From: an uncultured Ruminococcus sp.
GTDB taxonomy: Bacteria; Bacillota; Clostridia; Oscillospirales; Acutalibacteraceae
NCBI GenBank assembly: GCA_902766585.1
Contig: CACXDV010000290.1
Coordinates: 1 to 12,897, forward strand
Reading direction: 5' to 3'
Length of the DNA stretch: 12,897 nucleotides
Below are positions 5,616 to 12,897 of the stretch, piece by piece; the first letter of the stretch is position 1; each line of letters begins with the position of its first letter. Both the position numbers and the translations under genes were made by a program. The notes below the pieces were generated by a model. It searched no databases, was not told the DNA's origin, and saw only the letters and a list, made by a program, of their open reading frames with translations.

Positions 5616-7301
5616 TTGAATGAAATGCTCGAAATGCTGTCCTTCGGAATACGCCTGTCCGAGCCGTTTGTAGCTCTGATAGTAATAATCATGTGCTTTG
5701 TGTCACTCAAGGGCGGAAGACGCGAGGAAAAGGCTCTTATCGCACTGGAAAGCGAAACTGATGATAAGACCTATCCCGTATTGTATTGGGAAAATTCTAT
5801 AGGCAGAAGCCGCAGCTCTGATATCAGGATAAATGATTTCACCGTATCAAGAGACCATGCAGTACTACTCAGACGAAATGACGGATGGTTCATAAACGAT
5901 ACCGGCTCCAAAGCGGGAGTTTTCGTAAACGGACAGAAAACAGACGGCAGATGGCCTGTTGCCGTTGGTGACAATATAAGCCTGGGCTCGACTTCACTTG
6001 TACTCAGGCGAGCCTCAGATGTCGGCGTTCAGACGGCAGTGCGCGAACCAAAAAGATTTCCTCAGGGCGTGATAGTCGCCTTTATTACCTTGTATCAAGC
6101 GCTTCTGACTCTACAGGCTGCTATTAATATGATGAGCGCAGAGGTAATAATTCCTTCGGCATTATTTCTGGTGGTGATGTGGGCGTTTTACGGAGTATCA
6201 AAGCTCGGTCTCAGAAGGCTGAATTTTGAGCTTGAGTCTCTTGCCCTTCTCCTTTCGGGTACGGGCATAATTCTCGCGGCAAGCCATGATATGAAACAGT
6301 CATTTGTTCAGCTTGCAGCTATGGTACTTGGAATATTCCTGTATTCCTTTATGCTCTGGTTTATAGAGATACCTGACAGGGTAATGAAATGGAATATTGC
6401 CATAGCCATTCTTGCGCTGCTGATGCTTGCATCTACACTCGTACTCGGCAAGTCACTCAACGGCGCAAAAAACTGGATAGTTCTCGGTCCCGTATCTGTC
6501 CAGCCCTCGGAATTTGCAAAAATAGCATATATTTTTGTCGGGGCATCAACTCTTGATGTTTTGCAGACAAAAAAGAGTCTTGCTTCATTTATCGTTATTT
6601 CTATTCTAAGCGTGGGCTTTCTTGTGCTTATGAGCGATTTCGGAACAGCAGTAATATTCTTTATGACCTTCCTGATAATCGCCTTCATGCGTTCGGGTGA
6701 TATCAAAACAGTCATACTTGCCGTATCCGCTGCTGGTATAGGCGCTATGACAATGCTTTCGGTAAAGCCCTATATTGCAGACAGATTCGCCGTATGGGGG
6801 CACGTATGGGATTATGCGGACGGCACAGGCTATCAGCAGGTGCGCTCACTTATCTATTCCGCAAGCGGAGGATTGTTCGGTACAGGTCTTTCAAAGGGAT
6901 ATCTTCAATATCTGTTCGCCTCGGAAAATGATCTCGTATTCTGTCTGATATGTGAGGAGCTTGGCTGTATTATCGCGGTTCTTTGCGCCGTGGTGATAGG
7001 AGGACTAATGATCTATGCCCGCGGAGTAACAACCCGAAGCCGCTCGACCTTCTATTCAATAGCAGCCTGCTCTGCCGGCGGACTGCTTGTATTCCAATCC
7101 GCGCTGAATATTTTCGGAGTAGTTGATATCCTTCCTCTTACCGGAGTCACTCTCCCCTTCGTAAGCTACGGCGGCACAAGTATGGCTGCCTGCTGGGGAC
7201 TGCTGTCATTTATAAAGGCTGCTGATGAAAGGACATATGCCCGCCATATCCCGAAGCAGAAAAAAGCTCCTGCTCCTGAGGAAATGTTTGAACAGATTTA
7301 G
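5616..7301 (+). CDS. FHA domain-SEDS (FtsW/RodA/SpoVE) peptidoglycan glycosyltransferase fusion
   Basis: SEDS proteins polymerise lipid II into glycan strands in the membrane, paired with a class B PBP. TTG at 5616 is taken as the start because GGAGG (5603-5607) lies 8 bases upstream. The in-frame ATG at 5559 falls inside the promoter, and the ATG at 5625 is too far from the ribosome binding site. The product has 561 aa. One membrane span (about 9-31) comes first, then a cytoplasmic FHA domain (about 45-125) with the phosphothreonine-binding signature GRS (63-65), SRDH (78-81) and a late VNGQ. A multi-span SEDS domain starts near 145, with GAKNWIVLGPVSVQPSEFAK, the catalytic Asp region MSDFGTA (D341), EELG, and the C-terminal LPLTGVTLPFVSYGGTS. 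The PBP gene follows immediately, its ribosome binding site overlapping this stop. The FHA domain implies control by a Thr kinase not seen here. Elongation (RodA-like) is favoured over division by its PbpA-like partner, but this is not certain. Confidence 0.92.
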   Translation: MNEMLEMLSFGIRLSEPFVALIVIIMCFVSLKGGRREEKALIALESETDDKTYPVLYWENSIGRSRSSDIRINDFTVSRDHAVLLRRNDGWFINDTGSKAGVFVNGQKTDGRWPVAVGDNISLGSTSLVLRRASDVGVQTAVREPKRFPQGVIVAFITLYQALLTLQAAINMMSAEVIIPSALFLVVMWAFYGVSKLGLRRLNFELESLALLLSGTGIILAASHDMKQSFVQLAAMVLGIFLYSFMLWFIEIPDRVMKWNIAIAILALLMLASTLVLGKSLNGAKNWIVLGPVSVQPSEFAKIAYIFVGASTLDVLQTKKSLASFIVISILSVGFLVLMSDFGTAVIFFMTFLIIAFMRSGDIKTVILAVSAAGIGAMTMLSVKPYIADRFAVWGHVWDYADGTGYQQVRSLIYSASGGLFGTGLSKGYLQYLFASENDLVFCLICEELGCIIAVLCAVVIGGLMIYARGVTTRSRSTFYSIAACSAGGLLVFQSALNIFGVVDILPLTGVTLPFVSYGGTSMAACWGLLSFIKAADERTYARHIPKQKKAPAPEEMFEQI

Positions 7302-7311
7302 GAGGATACAT

Positions 7312-8688
7312 ATGAGAAGGACAAGATCAAGGTCTTTTCCTGTCCTTATGCTTACGCTTGCATTTTTTGCGGGCATAGTATATTTTCTTGTAAACCTGAC
7401 GGTACATTCTGCCGAATGGGTATCAAAGCCGTATAACGGACACCTTTCGGACAGCACCGGTCTGGAATTTGCCGGAAGGATAACCGACAGGAACGGCATT
7501 GTGCTTGCAAGAAGCGAGGACAGAAAAAGAATATATAATGATGACTATGATATACGCTGTGCCTGTCTGCCTGTGGTAGGCGACGACAGCGTGAACAATT
7601 CGACTGCTATACAGACGCTTTACCGTTCGGAGCTTTCGGGCTATGATTTCATTTTTGGTCTCGGTACACCCGACAAACTGAAAAAAGGAAATGATATCAC
7701 CCTTACTATCGACAGCAAAGTTCAGACTGCCGCCTACCGCGCACTCGGAGACAGCAAGGGAGCAGTCGTAGTATATAATTACCGCACGGGAGATATCCTC
7801 TGTATGGCAAGCACACCGACATATGATCCTATGAATAAGCCTGAGGATATTGAGACCAATGAAAAATATGAGGGCGCATATCTTAATAGGGCTGTTTCAT
7901 CTTCATATACTCCGGGCTCGACCTTTAAGCTGGTCACTGCTGCGGCTGCGCTTGAAAAGGATAGATCGCTTGAGCACCGTGAATTTGACTGTGTAGGAAG
8001 CGTGGAGATAGATGACAAGCCCGTGAACTGTTTCAGCGTAAGCGGTCATATAGATATGAAAGATGCGCTTAAGGACTCCTGCAACGCCTATTTTGCTACC
8101 CTTGCAGTTGAACTTGGCAGACCGTGTATGAATGAAGAGGCACAAAAACTCGGCTTCGGAAAAAGCTGGTGCTTTGACGGCATAGAAACCGCTAAAAGCA
8201 GCTATGATGTGAGCGAGGCAAGCGACTATGATCTCGGCTGGTCTGGAGTAGGTCAGTATACTGTGCTTGAAACTCCTATGAATATGGCTATCAGGACTTC
8301 TGCCATAGCAAACGGAGGAGTATGCGTTGTACCTCATCTGATAAAGGATATGGACGGGGATCTTCTGAGCTCCGCTGCCGACAAAAGCTCAAAACCCGAA
8401 AGAATGATGAGCAGTGAAACTGCGGATAAGCTTAAGGAAATGATGGATTATACCGTAAAGGAAAGTTACGGAAAATGGTCATTTTCAGGCTCTCTGGACG
8501 TATGCGCGAAAACCGGTACTGCCGAGGTCGGAGACGACGGTATAGCCCATGCATGGGTAACCGGCTTTACGACTGATGAAAGTTGTCCGCTTGCCTTTGC
8601 AGTAATTGTAGAACACGGCAATTCCGGTTTCAGTGTTGCTATACCCGTAGCATCGGCTGTACTCAATGCCATTACGGAAAACGGTTAA
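7312..8688 (+). CDS. Class B penicillin-binding protein (D,D-transpeptidase), PbpA-like
   Basis: This 458-aa transpeptidase cross-links peptidoglycan at the outer membrane face and is the likely partner of the SEDS protein upstream. The ATG at 7312 has AGGAGG (7300-7305) six bases before it, overlapping the upstream stop codon, so the two genes are translationally coupled. In-frame codons back to 7225 lie within the SEDS gene and are not used. The sequence shows a basic N-terminus (RRTRSRS), one membrane anchor (about 9-29), a short AGRITDRNGIVLARS segment, and the catalytic domain. All three active-site motifs are intact: STFK (203-206, nucleophile S203), SCN (256-258) and KTG (400-402). At 458 aa it is much shorter than typical class B enzymes of 600-700 aa because the N-terminal pedestal is reduced. 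That matches the mycobacterial PbpA layout. Confidence 0.94.
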   Translation: MRRTRSRSFPVLMLTLAFFAGIVYFLVNLTVHSAEWVSKPYNGHLSDSTGLEFAGRITDRNGIVLARSEDRKRIYNDDYDIRCACLPVVGDDSVNNSTAIQTLYRSELSGYDFIFGLGTPDKLKKGNDITLTIDSKVQTAAYRALGDSKGAVVVYNYRTGDILCMASTPTYDPMNKPEDIETNEKYEGAYLNRAVSSSYTPGSTFKLVTAAAALEKDRSLEHREFDCVGSVEIDDKPVNCFSVSGHIDMKDALKDSCNAYFATLAVELGRPCMNEEAQKLGFGKSWCFDGIETAKSSYDVSEASDYDLGWSGVGQYTVLETPMNMAIRTSAIANGGVCVVPHLIKDMDGDLLSSAADKSSKPERMMSSETADKLKEMMDYTVKESYGKWSFSGSLDVCAKTGTAEVGDDGIAHAWVTGFTTDESCPLAFAVIVEHGNSGFSVAIPVASAVLNAITENG

Positions 8689-8710
8689 GCCGCGTTTAGT
8701 ATTTATTTAA

Positions 8711-8748
8711 AAAAGCTCCGTTAGCATTATGCTTTCGGAGCCATTTTT
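8711..8748. terminator. Terminator after the SEDS-PBP operon
   Basis: The stem GCTCCG (8715-8720) / CGGAGC (8736-8741) is extended by an inner AGCAT (8723-8727) / ATGCT (8729-8733) helix and followed by TTTTT (8744-8748). An A-run just before the stem gives a T tail on the minus strand, so it could work in both directions. Confidence 0.85.
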
Positions 8749-8916
8749 ATGCAATAATTATTAATGATACTATTCTGCGGATGTTTATGGTCATTTTAGC
8801 ATTAGTTGTTATCAATATACATAAAATAGTATGAATTAATTATACAATTTTCAGATTTATAATGCCAAAAAATAACATAAGTTACAAAAAAACTGTATTT
8901 AGATACTATTTTATTA
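8749..8916. other. AT-rich intergenic DNA, no gene seen
   Basis: This stretch is part of a gap of about 320 nt between the PBP stop and the HSP90-like start. I find no coding frame or RNA gene. It holds a 12-bp inverted repeat (8821-8832 with 8903-8914) and a further ATACTATT copy at 8767-8774. Confidence 0.7.
8821..8914. repeat. 12-bp inverted repeat upstream of the HSP90-like promoter
   Basis: ATAAAATAGTAT (8821-8832) is the exact reverse complement of ATACTATTTTAT (8903-8914). The right arm ends two bases before the -35 hexamer. The core octamer ATACTATT also occurs at 8767-8774. It may be a regulator binding pair, but the AT-rich context raises the odds of coincidence. Confidence 0.4.
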
Positions 8917-8945
8917 TTGAATATTATCATAAGCGGTGATATAAT
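8917..8945 (+). promoter_or_regulatory. Strong extended -10 sigma-A promoter of the HSP90-like operon
   Basis: TTGAAT (8917-8922), a 17-base spacer and TATAAT (8940-8945), preceded by TGA (extended -10 TGn, 8937-8939), form a near-consensus promoter. Transcription would start near 8952, with a leader of about 60 nt. No CIRCE heat-shock element (TTAGCACTC-type inverted repeat) is visible, so HrcA control is not indicated. Confidence 0.82.
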
Positions 8946-9012
8946 AAAAATGAATAAATGTTTTTCGCCATATATTTAAGGCTTTTTTGTATCATTTAAG
9001 AGGTGAAAAAGA

Positions 9013-10806
9013 ATGGAAAAGGATTTTAAATTTAAGGTAAACCTCGGAGGGATGATAGACCTTCTCTCCAACCATTTGTACAGCTCCCCCGATGTATTCG
9101 TGCGCGAACTGCTGCAGAACTGTACTGATGCAATAAGGGCAAGAACCACCCTTGACCGCGATTTCAACGAGAATGACGCTGCCGTTGAGATAACAGTCGA
9201 AAGAGGAAAGAAAATTGTCTTCCGTGATAACGGTACGGGACTTACTGAGGACGAGATACACCGTTTTCTTTCCGTTATCGGTCAGTCCTCAAAATACGAT
9301 ATCGAAAATAACCGCTCCAACGGAGATTATATCGGACGTTTTGGTATAGGACTGCTTTCATGCTTTATGGTCACAGAGCAGATAACCGTCCGCACCTGCT
9401 CATACAAAACACCCGAAAAGCCCCTTGAATGGAGAGGAATGGCAGACGGTACATATACCATAACCGAATGTGCCGATACCCTGCCTGTCGGCACGGAAAT
9501 AATCATCGTCAACAACAAAAAAGATGTATCGGATGAGCTTATCAGCGATTATTACGATCCCGACAATATTGCCAATCTTATCTACTATTACGGTCTTTTC
9601 CTGAAATATCCGGTTTATCTGCTGGACGGTGATGACCGCACAAGACTGAATCTTAAATTCGATCTCAATACCATGAAAAACAAGGAGCTTTGCATGAATA
9701 TGGGAAAAACCTTTCTCGGAGAGGATTTTCTCGACTGCTTCATGCTGAGATCGCCGACAGGACTGTTCAGCGGAGTTGCCTATATTCTCCCCTACCCCGT
9801 TTCGGCAAGCGCGCATAATATGCACAGGATATATCTTAAAAATATGCTGCTCACCGAAAACGGTCAGAAGCTTTTGCCTGAATGGGCTTTCTTTATCCGC
9901 TGCATAATCAACACAAACGAGCTTAAACCGACCTCATCCCGTGAGGATTTCTATGAAGATGAGGCTCTTGACAGGGCAAGGGATGAGCTTGCAGATTGTA
10001 TAGCAGATTATTTTGAAGGACTTGATCTTCATAATCAGAAGCTTCTCTATGACATAGTAAGGATACATAATCTTGCCGTAAAATCAGTAATTGCCTCCTC
10101 CGACGGAATGGACGACATACTCATGCCCTATATTTCCTTTGAGACCTCTCTCGGATATATGACAGGCAAGGAGATAACCGAATTTTGCGGAATGGCATTC
10201 TATACCCTCGATATAAACCAGTTTGCCCAGCTCGCTCCCCTTTATACACAGAGAAATGAACTGCTTATCAATGCGGGCTATGTATATGAAAATGCAATAA
10301 TTATGAAGCTTGCCGAAAAGAGCCGCGATACCGATATCGAAAAGCTGAACGAAACGGATATCGACCTCATGCTTGATGACTCAGAACTTGATGGCGATCC
10401 CGCTGTCGAAAGGCTTCTGTCCGCTGCTTCAAGGATACTGAAAAAATATGACTGCAAGGCTGCGGTCAAGGAATTCAGGCCCTTTGATATACCCGTTCTC
10501 TATACCATAAATGAAAAGGCTTACGAATCAAGACAAATAAAACGCTCAAAGGAAAATGCCAACGATGTTTTCTCGGATATGCTCACAAGCTTTGAAAATG
10601 AGCTTGGCAGCGGCGCTAAGGCTTGTCTTTATTTCAATACAAACAATCTCATTATCAGAAAGCTTATTGATAATGACGACCGCGAAAAGACCGAATGTTA
10701 TATCGAGATACTTTATGTTCAGTCGCTTCTTTCGGGACATTTCCCGCTGCTTAACAACGAACTGAAAACTCTTAACGAAAATCTTTATAAGCTTATGGAA
10801 TTCTGA
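9013..10806 (+). CDS. HSP90-family (divergent HtpG-like) ATPase/chaperone
   Basis: This 597-aa protein belongs to the HSP90 branch of the GHKL ATPases. The ATG at 9013 follows AGAGGTG (8999-9005) by 7 bases. The N-terminal ATP site is complete: RELLQNCTDA with E32, N36 and D39, DNGTGLT (D72, G74, G76), GRFGIG (108-113) and PVGTEI (T161). In the middle domain, LLPEWAFFIRCIIN and then TSSREDF (R310) match the HtpG stretch holding the gamma-phosphate-sensing arginine. The C-terminal part (about 440-597) shows no clear similarity to canonical HtpG that I can recognise, although total length is close to HtpG (about 625 aa). It is therefore likely an active ATPase but a paralogue of HtpG, perhaps specialised for the product of the next gene, which begins 9 bases downstream. 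Client and physiological role are unknown. Confidence 0.9.
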   Translation: MEKDFKFKVNLGGMIDLLSNHLYSSPDVFVRELLQNCTDAIRARTTLDRDFNENDAAVEITVERGKKIVFRDNGTGLTEDEIHRFLSVIGQSSKYDIENNRSNGDYIGRFGIGLLSCFMVTEQITVRTCSYKTPEKPLEWRGMADGTYTITECADTLPVGTEIIIVNNKKDVSDELISDYYDPDNIANLIYYYGLFLKYPVYLLDGDDRTRLNLKFDLNTMKNKELCMNMGKTFLGEDFLDCFMLRSPTGLFSGVAYILPYPVSASAHNMHRIYLKNMLLTENGQKLLPEWAFFIRCIINTNELKPTSSREDFYEDEALDRARDELADCIADYFEGLDLHNQKLLYDIVRIHNLAVKSVIASSDGMDDILMPYISFETSLGYMTGKEITEFCGMAFYTLDINQFAQLAPLYTQRNELLINAGYVYENAIIMKLAEKSRDTDIEKLNETDIDLMLDDSELDGDPAVERLLSAASRILKKYDCKAAVKEFRPFDIPVLYTINEKAYESRQIKRSKENANDVFSDMLTSFENELGSGAKACLYFNTNNLIIRKLIDNDDREKTECYIEILYVQSLLSGHFPLLNNELKTLNENLYKLMEF

Positions 10807-10815
10807 GGTGATGAA

Positions 10816-12897
10816 ATGACATTTGAGGATTACAGGAAAAAGTATTTTGAAGGACTTTCAATAGGCGAAGCGCGCTGCAAGGGTATCAAGGCTGCTCTTG
10901 ATGAGGCTCTCCAAAAACAGGATACCGAAAATGCCCTTATTCTCTACAATGAATTTATCGAGGAAAATTCCCTTAATCTTGACGGCTATGAAGCAAACAT
11001 AATATTCCCCGAATATCTTGCGCTGTTTGAAAAGCATCCTGAGCTTCAGGATAAAGGTCAAGAGGATCTCATGCGTTCATATAAGCTCCTTCTCGGCGGA
11101 ATACAGGATTATTACGAGATACCCTTCCAGCAGATAATAAATATCTATGAGCAGTACGGTAAATTCTGTGACCGGTATAATTACAACAAAAGAAGCTATT
11201 ACAGACAGATGTGGAACTTCATGTACTGGCACGGTATCGACAGCTTTGCCGACTGCAGTGATGTATATGAATGTCACAGAAAAATGATGAGACTTCCCGT
11301 GGACGATCTCAGCGAAATACCCGCGGGAGAATGTGACGACCTGACAAAATTCATACTATTTGTAGAAGAAGATGAAGAAAAGGCTCTCAAAAATGCCGAA
11401 CCGATTTTTTCGGGAAAACTTAGCTGTCCTCAGGTGCCTCTTTATACCTATATCAATTTCGCCATATTCTATTTCAGAAAAGGCGACCTTAAAAATGCAA
11501 AGAAATATATTGACCGCGGCTACCGCATAATGCACAGGGATTTCGGCAACAGCAATTCCCTGACCTTTGACAAGGGCTTCTGCATACTTATTTATGCCTA
11601 TATTGATCCGAAAAAGGCGCTTCAGATATTTAAAAAGCAGCTTATGATATGCAGCGGGAATAAATGCGGTCTGGAAAATTTCAGCCTTTATTTTTCAGGC
11701 ATACATACCATGCGCCGCATAAGACAAATGGGATATGAAAAAATACATATGAAGCTTCCCGACCGTTCCGCCGACATATACAACGAGGATAATTTGTATT
11801 CTACGGACGAGCTTGAAAAATACTTCTATGAAAAAGCCTCCTTTATCGCAAACAGGTTTGACAAAAGAAACGGCAATTCCCATTTCAATGATATCCTGAA
11901 CAAAGAATACGAGTTTGACTATGACAGCTATGATCCCGGAAGCAAAATTCCCGATCTTCCTCTGCTGACCTATATAGATCAGAATATGACAGACGAACAG
12001 CTACCCTCTGATTTTTCACTTCCCGCTCCGATAAAGGATCCCGACGGCGAAACCTATGCTGACGGTGAAATAGACGGTATCAGCATAATATTTGAGGATC
12101 CTGTTTCCGAAAGCTGTGAGGATCTGGAAGATCTTATCGGAGAGATCGTTCTCAGCACTGATGATGACAGCTATCATATTGGAAAATTTGAAAAGCTGTT
12201 TGAAGAAAAAAAGCTTCGCTGTCTGTACATAAGAGATAGCGTACAAAAATACATCCTCAGCAATACAGAAGTATTTCATCCCGACATTGTTTACGGTCTC
12301 GGTGAGGCACTCGCCTTTGTAAGCAATCAGCGTGAGGTGGTTAAGCTCGGTCTTGTTATACTTGAATTATTTTCAAGACATGACGAGGATACGATAAAAA
12401 ATATAATCAAGCTCGGAAGCTGTGATGAATTTACCTTTTTTGCAATACTTGCGCTTAGTCAAGAAAATAATTATAATGACTTCATCTTTGAGCTTGCAAA
12501 AAAATCACACGGCTGGGGCAGAATACACGCAATAAATAATATTGAGCCTCAGACAGAGGAAATAAAAAAATGGCTTTTAATGAAGGGTATCAGAAACAGC
12601 GTATACAACGGCTATAATGCCATAGCCTGCTTTGAAAAATCAGGAGCTGAGGAGCTTCTGAAAAAAGGTCCGTCTGAAATGGAATTAATGAGCATAGCAA
12701 TGATAATTATGTACCTTGCAGCAGACGGTCCCTCTATCGGTATCCATGCCTTTGAAAATGAAAAGGAGATACTTGACCTGTTTATTAACAATGTTCAACG
12801 CTTTGAGATAAATGAGATACTTTCAAACACACTTGAAGTTATCGGACATTACTATAATAACGATGAAATAAGAAACAGAATAAAGGATATGGGTATT
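10816..12897 (+). CDS. Large helical-repeat (TPR/HEAT-like) protein, partial, partner of the HSP90-like gene
   Basis: The frame opens at ATG 10816 and stays open for 694 codons to the window edge, so the C-terminus is missing. The ribosome binding site TGAGGTGA (10804-10811) overlaps the HSP90-like stop, indicating coupled translation. The product is rich in Tyr, Glu, Asp and Lys, with no signal peptide or membrane span, so it should be cytoplasmic. Residues about 20-330 look like paired helices; the stretch near 206-240 (YINFAIFYFRKGDLKNAKKY) reads like a TPR unit. An acidic, Pro-rich linker spans about 370-460. The rest again looks helical, with a distinctive WGRIHAINNI at 567 followed by WLLMKGIRNSVYNGYNAIAC. 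I recall similar W-G-R..WLL..G.RN helical repeats in large uncharacterised bacterial proteins, but no function. No catalytic motif is visible. By position it is a candidate HSP90 client or co-chaperone. Confidence 0.8.
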   Translation, partial: MTFEDYRKKYFEGLSIGEARCKGIKAALDEALQKQDTENALILYNEFIEENSLNLDGYEANIIFPEYLALFEKHPELQDKGQEDLMRSYKLLLGGIQDYYEIPFQQIINIYEQYGKFCDRYNYNKRSYYRQMWNFMYWHGIDSFADCSDVYECHRKMMRLPVDDLSEIPAGECDDLTKFILFVEEDEEKALKNAEPIFSGKLSCPQVPLYTYINFAIFYFRKGDLKNAKKYIDRGYRIMHRDFGNSNSLTFDKGFCILIYAYIDPKKALQIFKKQLMICSGNKCGLENFSLYFSGIHTMRRIRQMGYEKIHMKLPDRSADIYNEDNLYSTDELEKYFYEKASFIANRFDKRNGNSHFNDILNKEYEFDYDSYDPGSKIPDLPLLTYIDQNMTDEQLPSDFSLPAPIKDPDGETYADGEIDGISIIFEDPVSESCEDLEDLIGEIVLSTDDDSYHIGKFEKLFEEKKLRCLYIRDSVQKYILSNTEVFHPDIVYGLGEALAFVSNQREVVKLGLVILELFSRHDEDTIKNIIKLGSCDEFTFFAILALSQENNYNDFIFELAKKSHGWGRIHAINNIEPQTEEIKKWLLMKGIRNSVYNGYNAIACFEKSGAEELLKKGPSEMELMSIAMIIMYLAADGPSIGIHAFENEKEILDLFINNVQRFEINEILSNTLEVIGHYYNNDEIRNRIKDMGI

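Noticed and set aside
7225..7311. Upstream ATG extension of the PBP gene
   Set aside because: It would overlap the SEDS gene by 77 bases without a ribosome binding site, whereas AGGAGG is ideally placed for ATG 7312.

Overview
The window looks like chromosomal DNA from a low- to mid-GC anaerobic Firmicute of the Ruminococcus / Oscillospiraceae type. The reasons are strong AGGAGG-type ribosome binding sites, AT-rich intergenic DNA with sigma-A-like promoters, two TTG starts, an RNase Y, and a 7TM/HD-GYP protein of the kind I associate with ruminococci. The genus is inferred from protein style, not from a marker gene. I see no rRNA, tRNA, CRISPR array, transposase or phage gene.

Layout. (1) 1-1374: a possible hairpin, then a 7TM membrane sensor segment and an HD-GYP c-di-GMP phosphodiesterase domain. 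They lie in one reading frame, separated by a single in-frame TAA. (2) 1367-1651, minus strand: a short membrane-protein ORF with a good ribosome binding site but a TAG at codon 4, probably a decaying gene. It converges on the HD-GYP gene at a shared terminator. (3) 1652-2190: intergenic DNA with a sigma-A promoter, an inverted repeat over the -35 box and a hairpin-rich leader of about 320 nt. (4) 2191-3744: RNase Y (rny), with its own terminator. (5) 3904-5343: a secreted protein with BspA-like leucine-rich repeats and three tandem beta-sandwich repeats. (6) 5344-5521: an intergenic element with 13-bp inverted ends built from 7-bp repeats, enclosing a terminator. (7) 5616-8688: a two-gene cell-wall operon, an FHA-SEDS (FtsW/RodA family) glycosyltransferase fusion and a class B penicillin-binding protein. 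(8) 8952-12897: an operon of a divergent HSP90-family ATPase and a large helical-repeat protein that runs off the window.

How the genes work together. The SEDS/PBP pair is a self-contained peptidoglycan polymerase/transpeptidase unit. Its FHA domain suggests control by a Ser/Thr kinase, echoing the actinobacterial fhaB-rodA-pbpA cluster. The HSP90-like gene and its 9-nt-spaced partner form the most intriguing unit: a bacterial HSP90 paralogue cotranscribed with what looks like a dedicated helical-repeat partner of unknown function. RNase Y and the HD-GYP protein both have HD-superfamily folds, but nothing in the sequence links them functionally.
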